DNA of 64,000 bases from Actinomyces lilanjuaniae (GTDB lineage: Bacteria > Actinomycetota > Actinomycetes > Actinomycetales > Actinomycetaceae): NCBI RefSeq assembly GCF_003606385.1, contig NZ_CP032514.1, positions 434,001-498,000 on the forward strand, written 5' to 3'. The notes beneath the pieces were generated by a model. It saw nothing but the letters and a program-made list of their open reading frames with translations. It ran no database searches and had not been told where the DNA came from. Shown in pieces: positions 52,188-60,711 of the stretch; the stretch's first letter is position 1; every line of letters begins with the position of its first letter. The position numbers and the translations under genes were made by a program.

Positions 52188-54073
52188 CAGCGGCTCACCT
52201 CCTCGCCGGTGGCCCGGGCCACGATACGTCGGTAGTCCTGGGCAGCGGGCTCCCCGGCCCGGGAGCGGGCCAGCAGGTCGCGGTGGGTGGAGCGCAGGCG
52301 CTGCGTGCCGTCGTCGGCCAGGAGGACCACCTCGTCGCAGGCCTCCAGGACCAGGGGGGAGGCAGTGACCACGACTGTGGTGCGGCCCCGGCGGGCCGCG
52401 GCCACGCGTCGGGCCACGCGGGACTCCGTGTGGGAGTCCAGGGCAGAGGTCGGCTCGATGAGCACCAGGGTGGGCGCCTCGGTGAGCAGGGCGCGGGCCA
52501 AGGCCACCCGCTGGCGCTGGCCGCCGGACAGCGAGCGTCCTTTCTCGGTAATCATCCCGGCCAGGCCCTCCTCCAGGGAGGTAAGCACGTCAGCGGCGTC
52601 GGCGACCTCGATAGCCGCTTCCAGGCGCTCGTCGCCTAGGACGTGGCGGGGCTGGGGGCGTACCTGCTGGTCGACGTCGGCCACGCCCTCCCGGCGTGCC
52701 TCGGCCTGGACCAGGGTGCGCACGTCCACGGGTTGGGGCACGGGGCCCTCGCGCACGTCCAGGGCCTCGCGCAGGGTGCCGGTGAACAGCTGGGCGGTGG
52801 CGCCGGAGACGACGACGCTGGCGCGCACCCCCTCCAGAGGCATGTCCGTCAGGGGCCGCCCGTCCAGGGTCACGGCTGGTCCGGCGTCGGTGAAGCGGCC
52901 CAGGCGGGTGGCCAGCCCGGCGGAGACGTCCGGGTCGGGGGCCACCAGGGCGGTCATCCGCCCCTGGGCCAGGCGCACCCCGCTGGCGGTGTCCACCAGG
53001 TCCCCGCTGACCTGCTCGCCGTGGGAGGGGTCGAGGTCCAGCCGCTCGGGAACGGTCCCGGCGGCCGGGGTGACGTGCAGCAGGCGGGCCAGGCGGCGTG
53101 CCCCCACCACCGCCCGGGTGAAGTTCTGCACGGCCATGGAGAAGACTGCCAGCGGCCACGCCAGGTAGGCGGTGTAGCCGTAGAAAGTCACCAGCTCCCC
53201 GGCGGTGATGGTGCCCGAGACTGCCATGCGCGCGGCCACCCACACGACCATGGCCACGAACAGGCCGGGCAGGAGGACCTGGAGGCTCATGAGGAGCGAC
53301 TGGGGGCGGGCCACGTCCACACCCCGGCGGCGCAGCTCCTGGGAGGCGTCCCGGTAGCGCTGGGCAAAGACCTCCTCCCCACCGATGCCGCGCAGGATAC
53401 GCAGGCCCGCCACGGTGTCTGTGGTCACCGTGGTGACCTCGGCCTGGGCCTCGCGCTGGACGGCCTGGCGGCGCTGGAGAGGCCTGATGACCAGGGTGAC
53501 GACCCAGGCCACCAGGGGCATGCCGACGATGACAATGGTCCCCAGGAGCACTGATGTCCTCAGCATGAGCACGGCGACCACGGCAAAGCTGAGCCCCGCG
53601 CCAACCAGCTGGGGCACGGAGTTGACGAACTGCCCCAGGTACTGGGCGTCGGAGGCGACGATGGAGGCGACCTCGCCGGTAGAGGCCTGGCGGGGCAGGG
53701 AGCTGCCTGTGATGGAGACCTGGCGGCCTACTAGTCTGTCCACGTCAAAGGTGGTGCGCATGGAGGCGATGACACCAAAGTAGGACATGCCGGTGTCCCC
53801 GACGGCGTAGACGACGAACAGTACCAGGAGCAGCAGGCCGATGCCCCAGACCCGGGCGTTGAGGCCGTCCTCAATACCGGAGTCCAGGGCCGCCCCCAGG
53901 AAGGCGGGCACGATGGCCTGGATGACGTTGGAGACCGTGGCCGCCAGGGCGCCGACAGCAATGGGGACGGCTGCCCGGCGCAGGAGCCACCGCATGAGAG
54001 CAGCGGCTCCGGTGGCGGGCGGCTGAGGCAGGGGGGTGTCAGGTGCAGGGAGGACGGAGGTCAAAGAGGGCAT
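52187..54073 (-). CDS. ABC exporter half-transporter with intact LSGGQ but no Walker A (subunit A)
   Basis: The 628-aa protein has six membrane helices (first around MRWLLRRAAVPIAVGALAATVSN, residues 28-50) and an ATPase domain. Where Walker A should be (around residue 375) it has MTALVAPDPDVSAGLA, with no GxxGxGK[ST]. The signature RSLSGGQRQR (about 513) is intact. Walker B reads LVLIEPTSALD, keeping the catalytic Glu but with Ile for the Mg-binding Asp. Together with the next gene it forms a heterodimer with one functional composite site (Walker A of B plus LSGGQ of A). It is first in a two-gene operon; ATG 54073. Confidence 0.9.
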   Translation of the reverse strand: MPSLTSVLPAPDTPLPQPPATGAAALMRWLLRRAAVPIAVGALAATVSNVIQAIVPAFLGAALDSGIEDGLNARVWGIGLLLLVLFVVYAVGDTGMSYFGVIASMRTTFDVDRLVGRQVSITGSSLPRQASTGEVASIVASDAQYLGQFVNSVPQLVGAGLSFAVVAVLMLRTSVLLGTIVIVGMPLVAWVVTLVIRPLQRRQAVQREAQAEVTTVTTDTVAGLRILRGIGGEEVFAQRYRDASQELRRRGVDVARPQSLLMSLQVLLPGLFVAMVVWVAARMAVSGTITAGELVTFYGYTAYLAWPLAVFSMAVQNFTRAVVGARRLARLLHVTPAAGTVPERLDLDPSHGEQVSGDLVDTASGVRLAQGRMTALVAPDPDVSAGLATRLGRFTDAGPAVTLDGRPLTDMPLEGVRASVVVSGATAQLFTGTLREALDVREGPVPQPVDVRTLVQAEARREGVADVDQQVRPQPRHVLGDERLEAAIEVADAADVLTSLEEGLAGMITEKGRSLSGGQRQRVALARALLTEAPTLVLIEPTSALDSHTESRVARRVAAARRGRTTVVVTASPLVLEACDEVVLLADDGTQRLRSTHRDLLARSRAGEPAAQDYRRIVARATGEEVSR

Positions 54074-54230
54074 GAGATTAGCAGGCTACCCCAGCAGGGC
54101 GTGCTGCGGTGGTGACGGCCTCGTGATATCCGACGCGTTGCCCGGTAGGTGCTACAGGTGGTCGAGGAGGGCCGGAGAGCCTTTCTCTACAGGACGAGTG
54201 AAGCCCAGGGACAGGCCCCGGGGCGGGTGA

Positions 54231-54283
54231 CGAGGGGGCGGGCTGAGTGCGCGGCCTAGCCGCTGGCTCAGCCCGCCCCCTCG
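54231..54283 (-). terminator. Terminator of the MacB-like operon
   Basis: A 17-bp perfect inverted repeat (54231-54247 with 54267-54283); the 19-nt loop has a small GCGGC/GCCGC stem of its own. It lies 68 bp beyond the minus-strand permease stop and upstream of the ABC exporter genes. Confidence 0.75.
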
Positions 54284-54350
54284 CGTGAGGGCCGCCGTGG
54301 TTGGCGTGGCAGCCGTCAGGGTCCCGTGGTTCTTCCCCCTGCTCGTCCTC

Positions 54351-56918
54351 CTACTCGGTGGCGATGGCGTCGAGGACCGGCAGGCGGGAGGCCCTCATCG
54401 CGGGCCATACGGCGGCGACAACGCCGACCACCACGGACAGGACCAGCATCCCCACCATCTGTCCCCAGGGGATGGTCAGGGTGGTCAGCCCGTCGTCCTC
54501 CAGGACGGCTCGCAGGGCCGCAGCCAGCAGCAGCCCGGCAGCACCGCCCACGACGGTGCCGTACAGGGAGGTGAGGACCGACTCCACCATGACCTCCCCG
54601 CCCAGCTGGGCGCGGCCCAGGCCGACGGCGCGCATGAGGCCGATCTCCCGGGTGCGCTCCGCCACCGAGAGCACCAGGGTGTTGACGATGCCCAGGACGG
54701 CGATGACGATCGACAGTCCCAGCAGGCCGTAGAGGATGGCGAGGATCTGGTTGACCTGCTGGCCGACCATGTCAGAGAGCTCGTCGGCGTCCAGCACCGC
54801 GTACTGGTAGGTGGGAGCCAGGATGTCCTCGGCCTCGCGGCGCACCTGGTCCGCGTCTGCCCCCTCCTCCAGGGTGAGGAAGGTACCGGAGGGGGAGGCC
54901 AGGACCTGATCGGGGTCGGTGGGCAGCGCCCCCGTCCAGGAACCTAGCTCTACGGCCAGCTCGGGAGGTGCGCTGAAGCTGCCGGAGAGACCCTGCGGGT
55001 CGATGACCGCCGCCACGGTGGCCTCCACCGCCCCCAGGGGGCCGGTCAGGGTCACCGTGTCCCCCACGTGCAGCTCGGTGCTCCTGTAGGCGGCCACGTG
55101 GGTGGAGTCCAGGTCGGCCATGTCCCCCTCGGTGACCTCCAGGTCATAGGCCTCCAGGAAGGCGAGGGAGTCGGAGACGTTGAGCCCGGCCATCGGCTCC
55201 TGGAAGCTGTCCTCCGCAGTGGCTGACACCGAGGCGTAGACAAAGGGCGCCGTACCCGCCACCCCGTCGATCTCGCCCAGGTCGGTGGCGATACCGGAGG
55301 GGATCTGGGCGGAGACGGTCGTGGCTGAGGCGGGCTGGATGAGGAAGTCGGCCTTCATCGAGTCGTTGACCGCGTCTGACACCGAGGAGTTCGTGGAGGC
55401 GGCTATCGTGGCCCCCGCGCACACCAGGGCCATCCCCACCATGAGGGCGCCGGAGGTGTTGGCGGTGCGCCGGGGGTTGTGGATGATGTTGCGTACCGCC
55501 AGGCGCCCGGAGGGGCGCAGCGCCCGGAAGGGCAGCCCCAGGAGGGAGACGACGGGCCGTGCCAGCACCGGGGAGACCGTCAGGAGCCCCAGGATGACCC
55601 CGCCAGCCCCCAGACCCAGCACCAGGGTGCGCTGCTCCAGGCCCTCGTTGACCCAGGCAGCGGTCACAGCCGCCGTGCCAGCCGCCAGGAGGAGGCCGCC
55701 GATGACGGTGCGCAGCACCAGGGACTTCTCCCGTGCCCCGGACACGTCGCGCATCGCCTCCACGGGGTGGGTCAGGGCGGCGTCACGGGCGGGTAGCAGG
55801 GCACCCACCACGGTGACCAGCAGCCCCACCACGACGGAGGTGACGACAACCCCGCCCGACATGGAGATCCCGTCGGTCAGCGGCATCCCTGCGGCCTCCA
55901 GCAGGGCCACGATGCCCTGGAGCAGCCCGGTGCCCGCGGCCACGCCCAGGAGCGAGCCGGCCAGGCCGATAATGACAGCCTGGAGGAACACCGTGCCGAA
56001 CACGGAGGCAGGCGAGGCTCCCACCGCCCGCAGGAGGGCGAACTCCTTCTGGCGCTGGCGCACGCTCATGGCGAAGGAGTTCATGATGATGAAGGAGCCC
56101 ACGAACATCGCCAGCACCACGAAGACCAGCAGGAAGGTCTGGGCGAAGCCTAGGAGCGACTCGATGTACTCGTTCTGCTCGTCGATGCTCTCCTGGCGCG
56201 TCTGGACGCGCACGCCGTCGGGCAGGACCTCGGCGACGGCGTCCCTGACCTCGGTGACGGAGGCACCGTCCTCTATTGTGACGGCGATCTGGGAGACCCG
56301 GCCGTCCGGGGCGGCCAGGGGCAGGAGCCAGTCGTCGTCCATGCCCACCAGGGTGGCCCCGCCATGGAGGTGCCGTAGGTGAACTCACCGACGACCGTGA
56401 CCTCCCGGGGCTCGCCCTGGACGACGACGTGGGTGGTATCCCGACAGCCAGGCTGGAGCGCTCCAGGGCAGCGGACTCCAGGACGATCTCCCCTCACCTG
56501 AGGGGGCCCGGCCCTGGACCCAGGTCAGTCCCGGCTCCTGGTCGAAGATCGGCAGCAGGAGGGTGGGAGCGCCGGAGGAGGTGACGGGGGTGTCGTCGGC
56601 GGCGACCAGGACGCCGATCAGGCTTGTGGCCGGGTTGGCGACGTCGACACCGTCGACCTCGCCAACCACCTGCGCCAGCGAGGAGTCGAGCGGCTGGGTC
56701 ACGAAGGACGCGGTCCCCTCGGTGCCCTCCACCGGCTCGCCGGAGACGTAGAGGTCACGGGTCATGGTCGAGGAGGTCAGCGCGGAGAAGGTGTCGGACA
56801 GGACCCCGCGCAGGGCGAGGGTCCCTGACAGGAAGGCCACTCCCAGCACGACGGCCAGGGCGGTGAGGACAAACTGTCTGGCATGGGCGCGCACAGAGCG
56901 CCAGGCGACACGGACCAT
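54351..56918 (-). CDS. MacB/FtsX-like ABC permease (three frameshifts in this sequence)
   Basis: With frames joined the protein is about 856 aa. It has an N-terminal helix (ARQFVLTALAVVLGVAFLSGTLALR), a large extracytoplasmic domain, an FtsX core of three helices (FLLVFVVLAMFVGSFIIMNSF, then VFGTVFLQAVIIGLAGSLLG), and a second half with the same plan (RTANTSGALMVGMALVCAG ... LSIVIAVLGIVNTLVLSVAERTREIGLMRAVG). Single bases are missing at three C runs on the plus strand (56490-56493, 56440-56442, 56357-56360). Restoring them reads GEIVLESAALERSS, AVGDTTHVVV and SMAGATLVGMDDDW. The losses sum to three, so the outer frames agree. It starts at 56918, four bases after the ATPase stop. These complexes extrude substrates or couple ATP to envelope work. 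Confidence 0.88.
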
Positions 56919-56922
56919 GTGA

Positions 56923-57804
56923 TCAGGCCTCCGTGTCGGTTGAGTCGGCCGGGCCGGTTGACTCAGCTGGGCCGGTGGCGTCCTGCTGGCCGCCCTGGCC
57001 CTGGTCCTGCCGGTCGTCGCCCAGCTCGCGCAGGGCGTCCAGCACGTGGTCGCGGCTGGGGTCGGCCAGCTCGGCCACGACGTGGCCGTCACGCAGGAAG
57101 AGCACCGTGTCGGCCCAGGCGGCCGCGTCGGGCTCGTGGGTCACCATGACCACCGACTGGTCCAGCTCGTCCACGCTGGTGCGCAGGATGGCCAGCACCT
57201 GCTGGGTGGACTGGGAGTCCAGGTTGCCGGTGGGCTCATCGGCGAAGACCACAGCAGGCTTGCCCACCAGCGCCCGGGCGCAGGCCACGCGCTGGACCTG
57301 TCCGCCGGAGAGCTCGGCGGGGCGGTGGGACAGCCGGTCGGACAGGCCCACGGCCTCCACCACCTGGTCGAAGCGCTGCCTGTCTACCTTCTGACGGGCG
57401 ATGTCCAGGGGGAGGGTGATGTTCTCGGCGGCGGTGAGGGTGGGCACCAGGTTGAAGGACTGGAAGATGAAGCCGATGCGCTCGCGACGCAGCCTGGTCA
57501 GGCGGCGCTGGCTCATGGCGGAGACCTCGTCGCCGTCGAGCATGATGGTGCCCGAGGTCACCGAGTCCAGGCCGGCCAGGCAGTGCATGAGGGTGGACTT
57601 GCCGGAGCCGGAGGGACCCATGACCGCAGTGAAGCGGGCACGGGGGATGTCCACGTCCACGGCGTCCAGGGCCGTGACTGCGCCCGTGCCACGGCCGTAC
57701 ACCTTGGTCAGGGCGCGGGCGGTCAGGACGGGGTCGTCCACGTGGCGGTGAGGGGCGAGAAGGGAAGAGGCCGGGGGTGAGTTCGGGACGCTGTGACTGC
57801 TCAT
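56923..57804 (-). CDS. MacB/LolD-type ABC transporter ATPase
   Basis: The 293-aa ATPase has Walker A GPSGSGKST at residues 63-71, the Q-loop FIFQSFNLVPTLTAAENI typical of the MacB/LolD/FtsE group, the signature ELSGGQVQRVACARAL, Walker B VVFADEPTGNLDS and the H-loop VVMVTHEPDAAAWAD. A Gln/Ser/Thr-rich tail of about 35 residues follows the fold. It is encoded just ahead of its FtsX-like permease and would energise it. No histidine kinase/response regulator pair, often found with bacitracin-type systems, is adjacent. Confidence 0.94.
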   Translation of the reverse strand: MSSHSVPNSPPASSLLAPHRHVDDPVLTARALTKVYGRGTGAVTALDAVDVDIPRARFTAVMGPSGSGKSTLMHCLAGLDSVTSGTIMLDGDEVSAMSQRRLTRLRRERIGFIFQSFNLVPTLTAAENITLPLDIARQKVDRQRFDQVVEAVGLSDRLSHRPAELSGGQVQRVACARALVGKPAVVFADEPTGNLDSQSTQQVLAILRTSVDELDQSVVMVTHEPDAAAWADTVLFLRDGHVVAELADPSRDHVLDALRELGDDRQDQGQGGQQDATGPAESTGPADSTDTEA

Positions 57805-57864
57805 GCCGGTGAGTTTTGCATGCTGCCCGGGGGCTTGTCTCCTACCAGGGCAGGGGGGGCGAGA

Positions 57865-57899
57865 CGGCCGTCTCCTCCTTCGGAAGGAGGAGACGGCCG
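57865..57899 (-). terminator. Terminator of the GH3 lipoprotein gene
   Basis: A perfect 16-bp stem (57865-57880 with 57884-57899) with a three-base loop lies 65 bp past the stop of the minus-strand GH3 gene and before the ATPase gene. Confidence 0.8.
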
Positions 57900-57963
57900 C
57901 AGGTGCTGACGGAGCCAGGGAGCCGGGTGGTGTCGTGTGCGGAGGCGTCTGAGCGGGAGCCTC

Positions 57964-59388
57964 CTACGCTCCTGGCAGCGAGTCCTTGAGGGCCAGCACC
58001 CGCAGGGCGGACTCCTCCACCCGAGCCGCCAGCGCAGGGTCGGACTGCGCGGCAGCCACCAGGGCCTGGGCCATGGGAGCGGCCACAGCGGCGTCGGCGG
58101 AGGCCAGCACCAGGTCGCATCCGGCTCGCACCGCCTGCACCGCCCGCTGCCCGGGTTCCCACTCCTGCAACTGCGCGGCGGCGGAGAGGTCGTCGGTAAT
58201 GACCACCCCGGTAAAGCCCAGGTCTCCTCGCAGCATCTCGGTGACGACCACCGGGGAGAAGACGGCGGGCGCTGTGTCGTCCAGCAGGGTGTAGACGGCC
58301 GAGGACATCATGACGACCTCGGCGCCCGCGTCGATGAGCCCGGCGAACACGGACACGGCCTCGTCCTGGGTGCGGGTGGTGACGGTGTCGGTGACCCCGC
58401 TGGCGGTGTCGGTGTTGGCGGTGACCCGTCCCAGTCCGGGGAAGTGCTTGCAGGTGGGGACCACGCCCGCAGCCCGCATCCCCTCCGCGAAGGCGGCCGC
58501 CTGGGCGATGACCGTGCCCGCGTCACCGCCGTAGCCGCGCCCCCAGCGTCCGATAGGCTCGTTGGAGGCGGGGCTGGCGATATCGACCAGGTCGGCGACA
58601 GGGGCCAGGTTCATCGTCACCCCCGAGGCCGCCAGCTCCTGGCCCCAGGCCAAGGCCTGGGAGCGCAGGTCCTCAGCTGTCAGCCCCGCCTGGTCCCGGG
58701 CGGAGGGGATGGCGGAGAAACCCGGCCCGGACAGCACCTGCACCTCGCCGCCCTCCTGGTCGGTGGCCACCAGCATCGGTGTGCTGCCGGCGGTGCCTGT
58801 GCTGGCGGAGCCGGTGAGGGCGGCGACGGTCTCAGCGACGGCCTGGCTGCCGACCTGGGAGCGTCCGGCCAGGAAGATGCTGCCGACGTGATGAGTGGAC
58901 ACCGCGTCCGTGGCTGCGGGGGAGAGCTGGTCGGCGTCGGTGCCGACCATGACCAGCTGGCCGACCATCTCCTCCAGGCTCCAGCCGGCGAGGCGGTCTG
59001 GAGAGGCGGAGGGGGCCGGGCCTGTCGGGTCTGGGGACCCCGAGGACGCTGTGGAGGCACCCGGGGGCGCCGACGAGGAGGCTGCGGGGGCTGCGGCGGG
59101 GGTGGTGCCGCGGGAGCAGCCGACCAGGGCCGTGGCACCCAGGACGGCGGCCGTGACCGCACGGCGTCGGCTCGGGCGCAGGGGGCGGGTGCTGGTGGGA
59201 GAGAGCGGAGGGTGGGCGCTGGTGGGAGAGAGCGGAGGGTGGGCGCTGGTGGGAGAGAGCGGAGGGTGGCCGCTGGAGGCAGGGGGAGCACTCGCCGTGC
59301 TCCGGGCTGGTGTCGGGTGCTGGCGGCGTGCTCCGGTGGGAGGGGGTCGCCCGCAGTGGTGGGACGGCGGTCTTCCATGGTCAGACAC
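57964..59388 (-). CDS. GH3 (NagZ-like) lipoprotein lacking the usual catalytic His
   Basis: The 474-aa frame from ATG 59388 contains a lipobox ATALVGC (Cys91) after an RRR stretch and hydrophobic core, so the protein is an anchored lipoprotein. The 75 residues before the signal are Pro/Ser/Thr-rich, with HPPLSPTSA repeated three times. No in-frame ATG/GTG lies closer, so the start is uncertain. The GH3 barrel (about 130-470) has LVMVGTDADQL, LVATDQEGGEVQ, LAPVADLVDI, CKHFPGLGRVTANTD and VVITDDLSA, whose Asp is the nucleophile. Canonical NagZ has KHFPGHG..D.H; here the first His is Leu and the D-x-H acid/base dyad is absent. Peptidoglycan or N-acetylglucosaminide cleavage is the family role, but activity here is uncertain. 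Confidence 0.82.
   Translation of the reverse strand: MSDHGRPPSHHCGRPPPTGARRQHPTPARSTASAPPASSGHPPLSPTSAHPPLSPTSAHPPLSPTSTRPLRPSRRRAVTAAVLGATALVGCSRGTTPAAAPAASSSAPPGASTASSGSPDPTGPAPSASPDRLAGWSLEEMVGQLVMVGTDADQLSPAATDAVSTHHVGSIFLAGRSQVGSQAVAETVAALTGSASTGTAGSTPMLVATDQEGGEVQVLSGPGFSAIPSARDQAGLTAEDLRSQALAWGQELAASGVTMNLAPVADLVDIASPASNEPIGRWGRGYGGDAGTVIAQAAAFAEGMRAAGVVPTCKHFPGLGRVTANTDTASGVTDTVTTRTQDEAVSVFAGLIDAGAEVVMMSSAVYTLLDDTAPAVFSPVVVTEMLRGDLGFTGVVITDDLSAAAQLQEWEPGQRAVQAVRAGCDLVLASADAAVAAPMAQALVAAAQSDPALAARVEESALRVLALKDSLPGA
59191..59271. repeat. Three tandem 27-bp units
   Basis: Three contiguous 27-bp copies starting GCTGGTGGGAGAGAGCGG (59191-59217, 59218-59244, 59245-59271, the last with one change) encode the HPPLSPTSA repeats upstream of the GH3 lipobox, if that part is translated. 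Confidence 0.9.
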
Positions 59389-59502
59389 TAGGGGACCGTG
59401 GGGAGGGCAGCGCCAGGGGCGCGTGGGACGTGTACCGGGGGCGTGGGACCCGCGCGAGACCGTGGGACGGTGCCTGAGGTGCGCGGGGCGGGGCGCAGCA
59501 GG

Positions 59503-59904
59503 CTACCCCCAGCCGAGCTCGTGGAGGCGGGCGTCGTCGATACCGAAGTGGTGGGCGACCTCGTGGATGACAGTGACTGTGACCTCCTCCACCAGCTGCT
59601 CCCGGGTGGAGCACCAGCGCTGGAGGGGGCCACGGAAGATGAGGATGCGGTCTGGCAGCACCATGGACCAGCCCTCGTCACGCTCGGTCAGGGGGACTCC
59701 GAGGTAGAGCCCCAGCAGCGTGGGCGGGCCGTGCCGTGAGCCGACACCGCTGTCGCGGTCACGCAGCATGTCGGGGTCGGGCTCGTCCTGCACCAGGACC
59801 ACGACGTTGTCCATCGCCTCGGCGAGGTCGGGCGGGATGAGGTCGAGCGCCTCACTGACGGCCTCCTCAAACTCCTGCTCCGACAGGTGCACCGGTGGGG
59901 TCAT
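59503..59904 (-). CDS. Metallopeptidase family protein (zincin, HExxH)
   Basis: The 133-aa protein starts at ATG 59904, with LSEQEFEEAVSEALDLIPPDLAEAMDNVVVLVQDEP, the conserved N-terminal part of the Zincin_1 family. It has LLGLYLGVPLTER, then VTVTVIHEVAHHFGIDDARLHELGW, where the HExxH...D/H pattern supplies the zinc ligands. These minimal zincins are widespread in actinobacteria; the substrate is unknown. It lies between the GH3 lipoprotein gene and the tRNA cluster. Confidence 0.88.
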   Translation of the reverse strand: MTPPVHLSEQEFEEAVSEALDLIPPDLAEAMDNVVVLVQDEPDPDMLRDRDSGVGSRHGPPTLLGLYLGVPLTERDEGWSMVLPDRILIFRGPLQRWCSTREQLVEEVTVTVIHEVAHHFGIDDARLHELGWG

Positions 59905-60159
59905 GCCGTGAGCCTGTCACAGGTGGCCGGTACTTGTCACTGCTTACTGCGTCCCGACGTCCTGACGTCCTGCCACTGTTCGTCTGCCTGTCGTGCCTTC
60001 TGTGCAGCCGCAGAAAGTCGGTCGCCGAGGATCGGCTATGCGTTGGTGAGCGTTGGTGAGCACTGGTGAGCAGGGTCACGCCACGAGGATTTGCGTGGAC
60101 GCCGAGCAGGCACCTAGTGTTCTTCCCGGTTCGAGGTGCGAGGACGCCAAGGCCTCAGC

Positions 60160-60232
60160 GCCCCCATCGTCTAGCGGCCTAGGACCCCGCCCTTTCACGG
60201 CGGTAGCACGGGTTCGAATCCCGTTGGGGGTA
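60160..60232 (+). tRNA. tRNA-Glu (UUC)
   Basis: The 73-nt cloverleaf has acceptor stem GCCCCCA paired with TGGGGGT (one G-U pair), anticodon arm CCGCC-CTTTCAC-GGCGG with anticodon TTC, and T arm GGGTTCGAATCCC. The CCA end is not encoded. Confidence 0.95.
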
Positions 60233-60284
60233 CGGCTCGGGTACAGTGGAACAGCTCCTCGGAGCCAGGCTTCGTGCCGAACGA

Positions 60285-60358
60285 GGCCTCGTGGCGCAGT
60301 TGGTTAGCGCGCCGCCCTGTCACGGCGGAGGTCGCGGGTTCAAGTCCCGTCGAGGTCG
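60285..60358 (+). tRNA. tRNA-Asp (GUC)
   Basis: The 74-nt cloverleaf has acceptor GGCCTCG with CGAGGTC, anticodon arm CCGCC-CTGTCAC-GGCGG with anticodon GTC, and T-arm GGGTTCAAGTCCC. The discriminator base is G, as expected for Asp. No CCA is encoded. Confidence 0.95.
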
Positions 60359-60409
60359 CGGACGCTGGCGCTGACCCGGTCAGGTCTGATCGGGTCGGCG
60401 TCGTCTCCA

Positions 60410-60482
60410 GGCTCTGTAGCTCAGTTGGTAGAGCGTTCGACTGAAAATCGAAAGGTCACCGGATCGACGCCGGTCGGAGCCA
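60410..60482 (+). tRNA. tRNA-Phe (GAA)
   Basis: The 73-nt cloverleaf has acceptor GGCTCTG with CGGAGCC, anticodon stem TTCGA/TCGAA around CTGAAAA (anticodon GAA) and T arm CCGGATCGACGCCGG. The T loop begins ATCGA rather than TTCGA in this reading. No CCA is encoded. Confidence 0.94.
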
Positions 60483-60490
60483 CTGCGACG

Positions 60491-60519
60491 GCCCCCGGGA
60501 CTCACAAGGTCCCGGGGGT
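60491..60519 (+). terminator. Terminator of the tRNA cluster
   Basis: CCCCCGGGAC (60492-60501) pairs with 60509-60518, plus a flanking G-T pair, nine bases after tRNA-Phe; it is followed by TCTCGTCGTCC. Confidence 0.7.
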
Positions 60520-60711
60520 CTCGTCGTCCCGGCGGGTTGCTGACCTGGGCAGTTGGCCCACTTGGCCTGGGATGGCTGAGGTATGGGTGTGAGGCAGGGG
60601 GTGTCTGAGGCGCCCGGGCGCCCCGGCTGGGAGAGTTGTCCTGCGTCGTTCGCGGTCACAGCGGCGTGCCTCCCTCAGGAGCCCCACAGGCACCAGTCCT
60701 ACCCTGGCTCC

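Noticed and set aside
60160..60482. tRNA cluster as an integration site for a genomic island
   Set aside because: The three tRNAs are followed by ordinary MscS and msrB genes; no integrase and no repeated tRNA 3' end was seen.
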